Assembly (NCBI GenBank): GCA_035493495.1 | Contig: DATJIG010000100.1 | Location: 1 to 46,056, forward strand | Reading direction: 5' to 3' | DNA from: DATJIG01 sp035493495 | GTDB lineage: Bacteria; Pseudomonadota; Alphaproteobacteria; SMXQ01 | Length of the DNA stretch: 46,056 nucleotides | Shown here: positions 16,666-23,648 of the stretch, piece by piece | How the letters are laid out: the number at the start of each line of letters is the position of its first letter | How positions within the stretch are numbered: position 1 is the first letter of the stretch | Made by a program: the position numbers and the translations under genes | The notes under the pieces: model-generated | The model's database searches: none | Told to the model about the DNA's origin: nothing | The model's input: only the letters and a program-made list of their open reading frames with translations

Positions 16666-17883
16666 CTAGTTTCCGGCGACCGCCAGATCGTGCGGCCGCT
16701 TGCCGAGCCGCCGCCCGCCGTTCTTCTCGACCACCACCGTGTCGCCCCAGGTGCAGATGTACTTGGGGCCCGAAGCGGTTTCCGCTGACGGCTTGAAAAT
16801 GAACGCCATGTTTTCCTGCAGCTGAACCGCCAGGTGCTCGGGATCGCGCGCATGGTTGGTGATGATCGGGCCGTCGTCGCCCTGACCGCGGCCGTGCATG
16901 GTGAGCTTGCACAGCGCGCCGGCGGCCGGGCCGCTCTTCGGCGCGGCCTTGAGTCCGGCTTCCTCGCTCGCCTGCGAGAGCTCGCGAACGGTGATGCCCG
17001 GCTTCAGCTTCGGCAGCAGCGTGTTGAACACCTCGCGCTGGACCTTCATCAGCTCCTCGTGCACGGGATCCTTCTCGCCGACGAACGTCGGCTGGACGCC
17101 CTGGGAGCGGTAACCGATCCACGACGCCTCGAGCTCGTTGATGATGAGATCGCCGCGCTCGAGAATGCGGTGCGACGGACGGGTCAGCGTGCGGATCGGG
17201 TTCTTGCCCGAGACCCAGTTGCAGTGCACCGGAATCTCCGAGCCGCCCTTCATCATCGCGTACTGCGCGGCCGCCCACACTTCCCAGTCCTTCACGCCGG
17301 GACGCGCGGTGGCGAGGATGGCGTCGTAGCCCTTCTCGACCAGTTCCATCGACCGGGTAAGGACGTCGATCTCCTCGGCACTCTTGACATAGCGGGTCTC
17401 GGTCAGGATCTGCGTCGCGTCGACTAGCTCGGCGTTGGGAAAGCCCTCGCGGATCTGCTGCCAGAAGCGGTAACCGATCGAGCCCTCGGGCGTGCGGGTG
17501 CCGCCGCCCAAGCCGGTGATGCCGATTCGGCCGCGCGTGAGCTTCAGCTCCTTGAGACGATCGACCACGACCTTGCCGTAGCGACGACGCGCCTCGCGGA
17601 CGTCCTTGGTCCATTCTTGCGTCGTCGGCCAGCGCGGAGCCGCCGAGGTCGCGACCGCGGTGATGTCGCCATCGAGCGGGAACACCACGGCGATGTCGGC
17701 GTCGCCGCCGCCGCCGACGTGGCTGAGGTAGCGCGAGTTCGACTGGAAATCGGTCGAGTGTCCGGTGTTGTTCGGGCAGACGATGACGTCGAGGTTCTGC
17801 TCGGCCATCTTCGCGCGAACCGCTTTCCAGCGGCGATCGCGCTCGGCGAGAGAGAAACGCGGATAGGGATAAAGCTCAGCCAT
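16666..17883 (-). CDS. M24 (aminopeptidase P/creatinase fold) protein with degraded metal ligands
   Basis: A 405-residue protein with an N-terminal creatinase-type domain (about 10-165) and a C-terminal pita-bread domain. In active M24 metallopeptidases five ligands (D, D, H, E, E) bind two metals. Here the corresponding places read INELEASWIGYRSQ (Glu250, Gln261), MHGRGQG (His330), FIFKPS (Lys364) and TWGDTVVV (Gly380), so at most two ligands remain. That argues against a dinuclear metallopeptidase and for a creatinase-like or other hydrolase or lyase activity. The ATG at 17883 begins MAELYPYPRFSLAERDRRW, the family start. It lies 32 bases after the VOC dioxygenase gene. C-N bond hydrolysis on the operon's substrate is a reasonable guess only. 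Confidence 0.85.
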   Translation of the reverse strand: MAELYPYPRFSLAERDRRWKAVRAKMAEQNLDVIVCPNNTGHSTDFQSNSRYLSHVGGGGDADIAVVFPLDGDITAVATSAAPRWPTTQEWTKDVREARRRYGKVVVDRLKELKLTRGRIGITGLGGGTRTPEGSIGYRFWQQIREGFPNAELVDATQILTETRYVKSAEEIDVLTRSMELVEKGYDAILATARPGVKDWEVWAAAQYAMMKGGSEIPVHCNWVSGKNPIRTLTRPSHRILERGDLIINELEASWIGYRSQGVQPTFVGEKDPVHEELMKVQREVFNTLLPKLKPGITVRELSQASEEAGLKAAPKSGPAAGALCKLTMHGRGQGDDGPIITNHARDPEHLAVQLQENMAFIFKPSAETASGPKYICTWGDTVVVEKNGGRRLGKRPHDLAVAGN

Positions 17884-17915
17884 GAACACCGCCCCAGTGA
17901 GTTTTTTGTCGTTGA

Positions 17916-18854
17916 TCAGCCGCGCGCCCGCGGGACGCACAGCTCGAGGAAGTTGCCGCCGACATCGCGGAAGTAGAGCGATGCCTCGACCGGCGCCGAC
18001 GCCGGATGCACGACCGGACCAAGGAACGTCCGGCCCTTCGCCTGCAACGCGCGCGCCGTCTTGTCGAGCTGGGCGCGCTTTGCCGCCAGCGCCACGCGCG
18101 GCATGCCGACCGCGAGTTCCTCCGGCGGCTCCTGGAAGTGCTGGTTGGCGAGGTAGATGCCGAGCACCGCGTCGCCCGCGCGCATGAAGAGCTGCATGTT
18201 GCAGCGCGGCACGACCTTCTTGTTGACCATCACAGTGTAGCGCTTGTCGAGGCGGCGCGTGCCCGGCGCCATGTCCTCCTCGCCCGCCGCCCATTTCCGG
18301 GCGCGGACGTAGTCGGCGGTGGCCCAGCCGACCCGGTGATCCTCGGCGAGCCCAAGCTCGTTGAGATAGAAGTCCTCCGACCGCAGCATGTCGGCGACGA
18401 GCATCGCGACGTGGTCGATGCCGGCGATGCCCGGCGCCTTGGCGTTGCCGCTGACGACGAGTTGGATGCGATTCCCGGCCGGATCGAAGAAATAGAAGTT
18501 GTCGCGCTCCTCGGCCGGGCGATCTTCCTTGTAGGCCTTGACCTCGACACCCTCGCCCGCAAGCGCCGCTGCGATCGCATCGCGCGCCGGCATCGAGACG
18601 CGATACGCCTGATGGACGCCGGTCTCCTTCAGGTCGACGCGATCGGGATTGGACGCAAGGACGACGAGCTGGCGCCCCGCGGCGAGCACCGCGTGGCTGC
18701 CGCTCGCCGGAAGAATGTCGCGCCCGACGAGATCAAGCCGCAACACACGGCGATAGAATTCGATCGCTTCGTCGAGATCACCAACCTGAACGACGAGATA
18801 GCCGATGCCGGCGACGTCGAGCGCAGAAGGGCGGTCGGCCAGAGTGACGTTCAT
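17916..18854 (-). CDS. two-domain VOC family protein, extradiol-dioxygenase-like
   Basis: A 312-residue protein with two vicinal-oxygen-chelate units: GIGYLVVQVGDLDEAIEFYRR (about 17-37) opens the first and GIDHVAMLVADMLRSEDFYL (about 144-163) the second. FYFFDPAGNRIQLV and LYFRDVGGNFLELCVP are the matching ends of the two units. The second unit has His147 and a terminal Glu (FLELCVP) in positions typical of Fe(II) ligands. Length and architecture fit type I extradiol ring-cleavage dioxygenases, although the substrate could also be something other than a catechol. The ATG at 18854 is 14 bases after the stop of the small VOC gene. With the Rieske oxygenase downstream this would give ring hydroxylation followed by ring cleavage. 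Confidence 0.82.
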   Translation of the reverse strand: MNVTLADRPSALDVAGIGYLVVQVGDLDEAIEFYRRVLRLDLVGRDILPASGSHAVLAAGRQLVVLASNPDRVDLKETGVHQAYRVSMPARDAIAAALAGEGVEVKAYKEDRPAEERDNFYFFDPAGNRIQLVVSGNAKAPGIAGIDHVAMLVADMLRSEDFYLNELGLAEDHRVGWATADYVRARKWAAGEEDMAPGTRRLDKRYTVMVNKKVVPRCNMQLFMRAGDAVLGIYLANQHFQEPPEELAVGMPRVALAAKRAQLDKTARALQAKGRTFLGPVVHPASAPVEASLYFRDVGGNFLELCVPRARG

Positions 18855-18868
18855 TGACTTGCTCGTCC

Positions 18869-19336
18869 CTACTCGCCGTTGAACTCAGGAGTGGCGTCGT
18901 AGGCGACGTTTTCGTCGCGACGCCACAGGATCTCGAGGAAATTGCCGCTCGGATCCTTGAAATAGATCGACTGGCCGAACGGGCCCTTCTCCGGATGAGT
19001 CACGGGCCCCTGGAACTTGATTCCGCGCTGGCGCATGACATCGAGAGTGCGGTTGAATCGCTCGCATCCGACCGTGAAAGCATGACGGAAGCCGTGGGCG
19101 CCACGGAGCTGCTCGTCGGGCGGCATCGGCATGAAGTCGCCGGCGAGCGCGAGCGCGATGAGATAATCCTCGAGCACGACCGACTTGTGGACCGAGCGCC
19201 CCTTGATCGTGTCCTCGGTGATGAAGTTGACGCCGGCATGCGCGTGCGCGCCGAGGATGCCGCAGTAGAAGTCCTCGGCCTCCTTGAGATCGTGGACGCA
19301 GATCGCGCTGTGGCTCAGGCTCTGGACCTCGGCCAT
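18869..19336 (-). CDS. single-domain VOC (glyoxalase/bleomycin resistance/dioxygenase) protein
   Basis: A 155-residue protein with one VOC unit pair. It opens with SLSHSAICVHDLKEAEDFY (metal-type His9) and ends with SIYFKDPSGNFLEILWR (Glu at the usual ligand place). The start ATG at 19336 has GAGGAGGGA upstream; the longer open frame is rejected on that ground. It lies 10 bases after the VOC-Rieske fusion gene and 14 bases before the two-domain VOC gene. Family members include glyoxalases, dioxygenases, epimerases and binding proteins; which it is cannot be decided from sequence. Confidence 0.85.
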   Translation of the reverse strand: MAEVQSLSHSAICVHDLKEAEDFYCGILGAHAHAGVNFITEDTIKGRSVHKSVVLEDYLIALALAGDFMPMPPDEQLRGAHGFRHAFTVGCERFNRTLDVMRQRGIKFQGPVTHPEKGPFGQSIYFKDPSGNFLEILWRRDENVAYDATPEFNGE

Positions 19337-19346
19337 CGTTCCCTCC

Positions 19347-20138
19347 TCAAGCGCGCACTGGCTCGGCGCTCGGCGCCGGCGTGAGCTGCGACGCATCGAA
19401 CGACTGGCGCTCGATGACCTTGTCGGTCCGCACGTACACCGTGCCGTCCTCGGCGATACGCAGCGGATACTGGCGCAGCGGCGCGAGACCGCGACCGTGG
19501 GTCGCGCACTCGCCCTTGCGATTGAAGAACGCGCCGTGCATCGGACAGTAGAAGCGCCAGTGTTCCTTCTTCCACGCGAGAATGCCGTTCATGTGCGTGC
19601 ACCAACGCGACAGGGCGATGAAGCCGCCCTCGTGGCGAACGACGAAGAATTTGCCTTTAACGAAGGTCTTCACGTCGCCGACGGCGAAGTCGTCGGCCTT
19701 GCCGCACGCGACCTCGCCGACGTCCTCAATGATGATCTGCGTCGCCTCGGGGCCGTAGGCCTGGATCTGGTAGCGATGACCATCGGGATCGAACACGTCC
19801 ATGCTGCGCTCACCGAACGCGCGGAAGTCCTTGCGGCTGTCGGTGATGTCGAAGCCCATCGCCGTCAGCCGCTTCTCGGCGCGGGCGAACTGCTCCGGCG
19901 TGAGATACCAGGCGTGATGGATGCTCGACGAGTTGGGGCGGAACGGCGTCACCTGGTCGACCTTGACCAGCAGCACGCGCTGCCGGGTGTTCATCGCCAG
20001 CAGCGAATTGGGGCCTTCGTCGCTGACGAGATCACGGCCGACCACCTCGAGACCGAAGACGTCGCGGTAGAACTGCTCGGAGCGATCGAGATCGGTGACC
20101 TGAACGGTCAGATGGCTGAAGCCATCGACGAGAGCCAT
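19347..20138 (-). CDS. fusion of a VOC domain and a Rieske [2Fe-2S] ferredoxin domain
   Basis: A 263-residue protein. Residues 1 to about 130 form a VOC domain: GFSHLTVQVTDLDRSEQFY, with His9, His74/His75 and the end DPDGHRYQIQAYG, where the usual terminal Glu is Gln. Residues about 135-245 are a Rieske ferredoxin domain with Cys180 and His182 (WCTHMNG) and Cys198 and His201 (YCPMHGAFF). The two halves are in one uninterrupted frame starting at ATG 20138. It is the first structural gene after LysR and heads the run of VOC, oxygenase, cupin and transporter genes. The Rieske half may feed electrons to the oxygenase at 14310-15437 or to its own VOC half. The fusion is not a standard ring-hydroxylating system component. 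Confidence 0.88.
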   Translation of the reverse strand: MALVDGFSHLTVQVTDLDRSEQFYRDVFGLEVVGRDLVSDEGPNSLLAMNTRQRVLLVKVDQVTPFRPNSSSIHHAWYLTPEQFARAEKRLTAMGFDITDSRKDFRAFGERSMDVFDPDGHRYQIQAYGPEATQIIIEDVGEVACGKADDFAVGDVKTFVKGKFFVVRHEGGFIALSRWCTHMNGILAWKKEHWRFYCPMHGAFFNRKGECATHGRGLAPLRQYPLRIAEDGTVYVRTDKVIERQSFDASQLTPAPSAEPVRA

Positions 20139-20156
20139 GATGCCTGTTCCTGCAAC

Positions 20157-20178
20157 GCGGCCGATTGCAATCGGCCGC
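20157..20178. promoter_or_regulatory. 22-bp perfect palindrome upstream of the VOC-Rieske operon
   Basis: Positions 20157-20178 form an uninterrupted perfect palindrome centred on ATTGCAAT with GCGGCCG outer arms. It ends 18 bases before the ATG at 20138. As RNA it folds to a 9-bp stem with a 4-base loop in the leader, close to the ribosome site; as DNA it is a dimer-type operator. It is too far from a T-tract to be a terminator for lysR. Confidence 0.5.
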
Positions 20179-20247
20179 TTGTTTGTCAGGAGGTTAGCCC
20201 AGCCTTGCCCGTGGTGTTAGCGGGTGTATCGAAAATGTTCTTTTTCA

Positions 20248-20270
20248 GATTCGACGGTAATTATCGAATC
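20248..20270. promoter_or_regulatory. inverted repeat resembling a LysR-type operator
   Basis: GATTCGA (20248-20254) and TCGAATC (20264-20270) are perfect inverted repeats spaced by 9 bases, so the T-N11-A spacing of LysR-type boxes can be met inside it. It lies between the end of the lysR gene (20282) and the first operon gene (20138), where a promoter for the operon would be expected. No T-run follows on the minus strand, which argues against a terminator. Confidence 0.5.
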
Positions 20271-20281
20271 CTCCAACTGAT

Positions 20282-21199
20282 TCAATCCGCTACGTTGGCC
20301 AACACGGGCGCCGCACGGCGCTTCATGAAGGCCTCCATAAAATCGAGGAACGCCGTGAGTTTGGCCGGCTGGTGCTGGCTGCGCGGATAGAAGGCCTTGA
20401 TGCTGCGGCCCCAGCCGCGCACGTCGCTGAACAGGAGCACGAGCTCGCCGGTCTCGACCTCCTCGGAGATCGCATAGTCCGGCAGCCGCGCGATGCCGAG
20501 CCCACCCCTGACGGCCTCATACAGCGCGACGCCGTTGTTAGTGCGCAGCGACCCCGAAACCACGACGGTCTCGCGGCCCTCGGGGCTCGTGAACAGCCAC
20601 TCGTTCGGCGCCGGCTGGCCGGTGTGAATGATGCAGTTGAAGCGCGTCAGATCCTGCGGCGTGCGTGGCGTTCCGTGCTTTTCCAGATAGCTGCGGGACG
20701 CGCAGATCGAGTAGTGCACGGCGCCGAGCTCGCGACAGCTCAGACTGCTGTCGGAGAGGTACGCGCTGCGAATCACCACATCGAGGCCACGCTCGAGCAG
20801 GTTCACGGGCTCGGTGCCGATCGTCAGCTCCACCGAAAGCTCGGTGTATTCCTGGAGGAACGCGTTCACCGCGGGTGCGACCAGCCGTTGCCCGACGCCG
20901 AGGGTCGCGTGGACCCTGAGCAGCCCCTTGAGTTCGGTCGAGTAGGCCATTGCGGCGTTGCGCGCCTGCTCGAGGCCGAGCACCAGCTCGCGGCAACGCT
21001 TATAGAAATCCGCGCCGGCATCGGTCACCGTCAGGTGACGGGTCGAGCGCTTGAGAAGCTGCACCCCGAGCGAGAGCTCGAGCTGGTTGATGTGGCGGCT
21101 CACCGCGGCCGCCGACAACCCCAGTTCCTTCGCCGCCGTGCTGAAGCTGCCCTTCTCGACCACGCGCACGAAGACGAGGATATCGTTGAGGTTTTCCAT
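20282..21199 (-). CDS. LysR family transcriptional regulator
   Basis: A 305-residue LysR-type regulator. The winged helix-turn-helix is at about 1-60 (ILVFVRVVEKGSFSTAAKELGLSAAAVSRHI), followed by the linker helix and a periplasmic-binding-like effector domain (about 90-295). The start MENLNDILVFVRV and the ATG at 21199 with GGGAGAG upstream are typical. It points in the same direction as the VOC-Rieske operon and lies 143 bases upstream of it; two symmetric DNA elements occur in that gap. It is the natural candidate to control the operon in response to the imported substrate. It could also control itself. Confidence 0.93.
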   Translation of the reverse strand: MENLNDILVFVRVVEKGSFSTAAKELGLSAAAVSRHINQLELSLGVQLLKRSTRHLTVTDAGADFYKRCRELVLGLEQARNAAMAYSTELKGLLRVHATLGVGQRLVAPAVNAFLQEYTELSVELTIGTEPVNLLERGLDVVIRSAYLSDSSLSCRELGAVHYSICASRSYLEKHGTPRTPQDLTRFNCIIHTGQPAPNEWLFTSPEGRETVVVSGSLRTNNGVALYEAVRGGLGIARLPDYAISEEVETGELVLLFSDVRGWGRSIKAFYPRSQHQPAKLTAFLDFMEAFMKRRAAPVLANVAD

Positions 21200-21309
21200 A
21201 AGCTCTCCCGTAAAGGGCGATTATGAAATGCGTTTCGAATTCTGGAAAGGGTCGATAGGACGATGTTTTCGCCCAATCCAGCGCCCGAAAGCGGTCCCTG
21301 AAAACGGTT

Positions 21310-21336
21310 GCGGCGCGGCTCCGGGAGCCGCGCCGC
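21310..21336 (-). terminator. strong GC-rich hairpin downstream of cupin paralogue 2
   Basis: A 12-bp perfect stem (arms beginning GCGGCGCGGCTC and ending in its complement) with a 3-base loop. It lies 24 bases after the end of the cupin gene at 21361 and is followed on the minus strand by AACCGTTTTC. It probably ends the 25276-21361 transcription unit and separates it from lysR. Confidence 0.6.
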
Positions 21337-21360
21337 GCAAAACCGCGAGCGAATCGACGA

Positions 21361-22479
21361 TTACTTCGCCGCGACCGCGTACTTCGACTCGTCGAGGAAC
21401 TCGCCCATCTTCGACTTCACGCCGTTCTTGGTCAGTTCCTTGAGATAGATCTCGTGGATGCGAGGGTCCTGGTCCTCATACTCGACCTGGTTTCCGCCGG
21501 CCTTCAGCGATGTGTCGACGCCGGTGTCGAAGTGCTTGCGCTTCGATTCCACGAACGGATAGCGCTGGCTGCCCCAGGCGATCGCGAGATAGCGCGCCGG
21601 CGTCGGGTTGGTATTGAAATGCTGGTGGAACATGCCGTCCGGCGGCGCGAAGACGACGCCGTGACGCCAGTCGACTCGGACGTAGTCCTTCTGGCCCTCG
21701 TACCACAGCAGCGAGTAGCCGAGACCGTGGACGCAGAACACGTGGAAGTCGGCGCCGTGGCGGTGGCCCTTTTTGTAGGTACCGACCGGCATCTCCGACG
21801 TGTGCGCGTGCATCACGCCGTCGGCGAGGGTGAACACGATCGAGGTTCCGGCGGCGCCGCGCGCCTCCCACTTCCTAAGCTCGAGCTCGGAGACGTTGGG
21901 GACGAAGTTGGTCTCCCACATGTGGCGGCCGGGACGAACCGGCAGGAACTCGCCGTCGCCCGAATAGAAACGATCCTCGCCCTCGCGGTCCTTGAACACC
22001 CACGGGTTCTGGAAAATGAACGCGTCGTTGTGGATGGTGTTCATCATCAGCGGTAGCGACGTCGCGCACGAGAGCCGCGCGCGCTCGCGGCCGGAGCCGT
22101 TGAAATGCTGGTACTTCGCGTTGAGCGGCAGCGCGATCAGGCTTTGCGGGCCCCACTCGAAGGTGTGCTTCTTGCCGTCGGCGCCCTCCACAGTGGTCGA
22201 GCCGTGGCCCGACAGCACGTAGATCAGCTCCTCGTAGAGGTGCTGCTGCGGCGCCGACTTGCCGCCCGGCGAGATGTCGATGACGAACAGATTCATGAAG
22301 TCGCCGCGGCCCTTCAGGTGAACGGCTGCGCCGTCGGTACCGAGGCGCGCCCACGGCTTGGTCTCGATCGCGAGCAGATCGACGCCGAAATCCTCGACGA
22401 TCGGAATGTTCTCGCCCTTGACCCAGTCCATGTAGGGGTCGAGGAGGAACTTGCTGTCCTTGGGTGCGGGTTCGGTCAT
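21361..22479 (-). CDS. two-domain cupin protein, paralogue 2 of 3
   Basis: A 372-residue double cupin related to the proteins at 13118-14284 and 23649-24806. Both halves have plausible metal motifs: QQHLYEELIYVLSGHGSTT with His80 and Glu84, plus His125 (KYQHFNG); and GTYKKGHRHGADFHV with His239, His241 and His246, plus His285 and His287 (MFHQHFNT). The ATG at 22479 is followed by MTEPAPKDSKFLLDPYMDW; the phrase DPYxDW is shared with paralogue 3. It is the last gene of its unit, 135 bases after the Bug-type binding protein, and has a hairpin terminator. The function is unknown; metal-dependent dioxygenase or isomerase is possible. Confidence 0.85.
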   Translation of the reverse strand: MTEPAPKDSKFLLDPYMDWVKGENIPIVEDFGVDLLAIETKPWARLGTDGAAVHLKGRGDFMNLFVIDISPGGKSAPQQHLYEELIYVLSGHGSTTVEGADGKKHTFEWGPQSLIALPLNAKYQHFNGSGRERARLSCATSLPLMMNTIHNDAFIFQNPWVFKDREGEDRFYSGDGEFLPVRPGRHMWETNFVPNVSELELRKWEARGAAGTSIVFTLADGVMHAHTSEMPVGTYKKGHRHGADFHVFCVHGLGYSLLWYEGQKDYVRVDWRHGVVFAPPDGMFHQHFNTNPTPARYLAIAWGSQRYPFVESKRKHFDTGVDTSLKAGGNQVEYEDQDPRIHEIYLKELTKNGVKSKMGEFLDESKYAVAAK

Positions 22480-22614
22480 GGAACGCTCCGGCAGTGAGGA
22501 ATTGCGCGACGGACGCCTATATCACGTCCAAGCGCGCGATGCCGAGGGAAGAAACGCCAAAGGGGAGCAGGATGAAAGCCCCTCAAACGATGGGTTACTT
22601 ACATTGCGCGAAAA

Positions 22615-23631
22615 CTATTTTTCGCCAGTGGCGACTCTGACCTGCTGCAGCACGCTGGCCGGGGTCGCCATCACGGTACCGATGACCTTCTCCAGCTCAG
22701 GTCCGCTCAGCGGGTCGATATCGGTGTTGGTCTTGCGCGCGTCCTCGAGGAATCCGTCGCTTCTGACCATCCGATCGAACGCGCTCCGGAGTTCCGTCAG
22801 TCGTTCCTTCGGAATGCCCGGCGGCGCCGCGAAGGGCCGCTCCATGCCCGTGGGTGCCGAGACGAACGCAAACAGCTTGCGCTGCTCCTCGCTCTGCGCG
22901 AGGTCGGTGAGCAACGGCACGTCGGGCAGATCGACATCCTTTTTCAGACCGATCTGAACCAGCGGCACGATCTTCTTTAACTGGATCCAGTCCATGTGGG
23001 TCGATTTCCACGATGACCACGGGTTGCTGCCGCGCCCCTGGACCTCGCCGCGTTCCATCGCGAGGTTGACCTCGGTGCCGCTGTTGTAGCCCGCCACCAC
23101 CTTGAATTTGGTGCCCAAAGAGTAGTTGAGCAGTAACGGATAGCCGCCCATCGTCCCGCCGTCGGTGAGCGCCCCCATGACGACCTCGCGGTTCTTGACC
23201 TCGTCGAGCGTCTTGATGCCGGCCGTGTGCCAGACCACGACGACGTTGGCGACCTGGGTCATGGCGCCGATCCATGACAGCTCGCGCGATTTGAACTGGA
23301 TCCCGAGCTGGCCGAGCGCCTCGTAATAGGGCATCGCGCTGTTGAACACCGCGATCACCGTGCCGTCCTTCTCGGCGATCGAATACAGGTAGTTCGTCGC
23401 CTTGACGCCGGATGCGCCCGGCATGTTCTGGACCACGATACGCGGGTTGCCGGGCAGGAAGGCAGCCATGTGACGCGAGGTGAGCCGCGCGGCGCCGTCG
23501 TAGCCGCCGCCTGCCGCCGAGCCGACGACGATCCTGAGCGTCTTGCCGGCGTAAAAGTCCTCGGCCGATGCGGTCGCGGCGAATCCCGCGACCGCCATCG
23601 CGACGGCCAATCCCAGAGCGCGAGTCCCCAT
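22615..23631 (-). CDS. Bug/TctC-type tripartite tricarboxylate transporter binding protein
   Basis: A 338-residue periplasmic protein with a Sec signal peptide (LGLAVAMAVAGFAATASA, cleavage near residue 23). The segment FYAGKTLRIVVGSAAGGGYD followed by ARLTSRHMAAFLPGNP and NMPGASGVKATNYLY is characteristic of the Bug/TctC family. These receptors bind carboxylates, including aromatic acids and small amides. No TctA or TctB membrane gene is present in the window, so the protein is an orphan here and would use membrane proteins encoded elsewhere. It lies 17 bases after cupin paralogue 3 and is probably cotranscribed with it. Confidence 0.88.
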   Translation of the reverse strand: MGTRALGLAVAMAVAGFAATASAEDFYAGKTLRIVVGSAAGGGYDGAARLTSRHMAAFLPGNPRIVVQNMPGASGVKATNYLYSIAEKDGTVIAVFNSAMPYYEALGQLGIQFKSRELSWIGAMTQVANVVVVWHTAGIKTLDEVKNREVVMGALTDGGTMGGYPLLLNYSLGTKFKVVAGYNSGTEVNLAMERGEVQGRGSNPWSSWKSTHMDWIQLKKIVPLVQIGLKKDVDLPDVPLLTDLAQSEEQRKLFAFVSAPTGMERPFAAPPGIPKERLTELRSAFDRMVRSDGFLEDARKTNTDIDPLSGPELEKVIGTVMATPASVLQQVRVATGEK

Positions 23632-23648
23632 TCGCTCCCCCTCGATTT

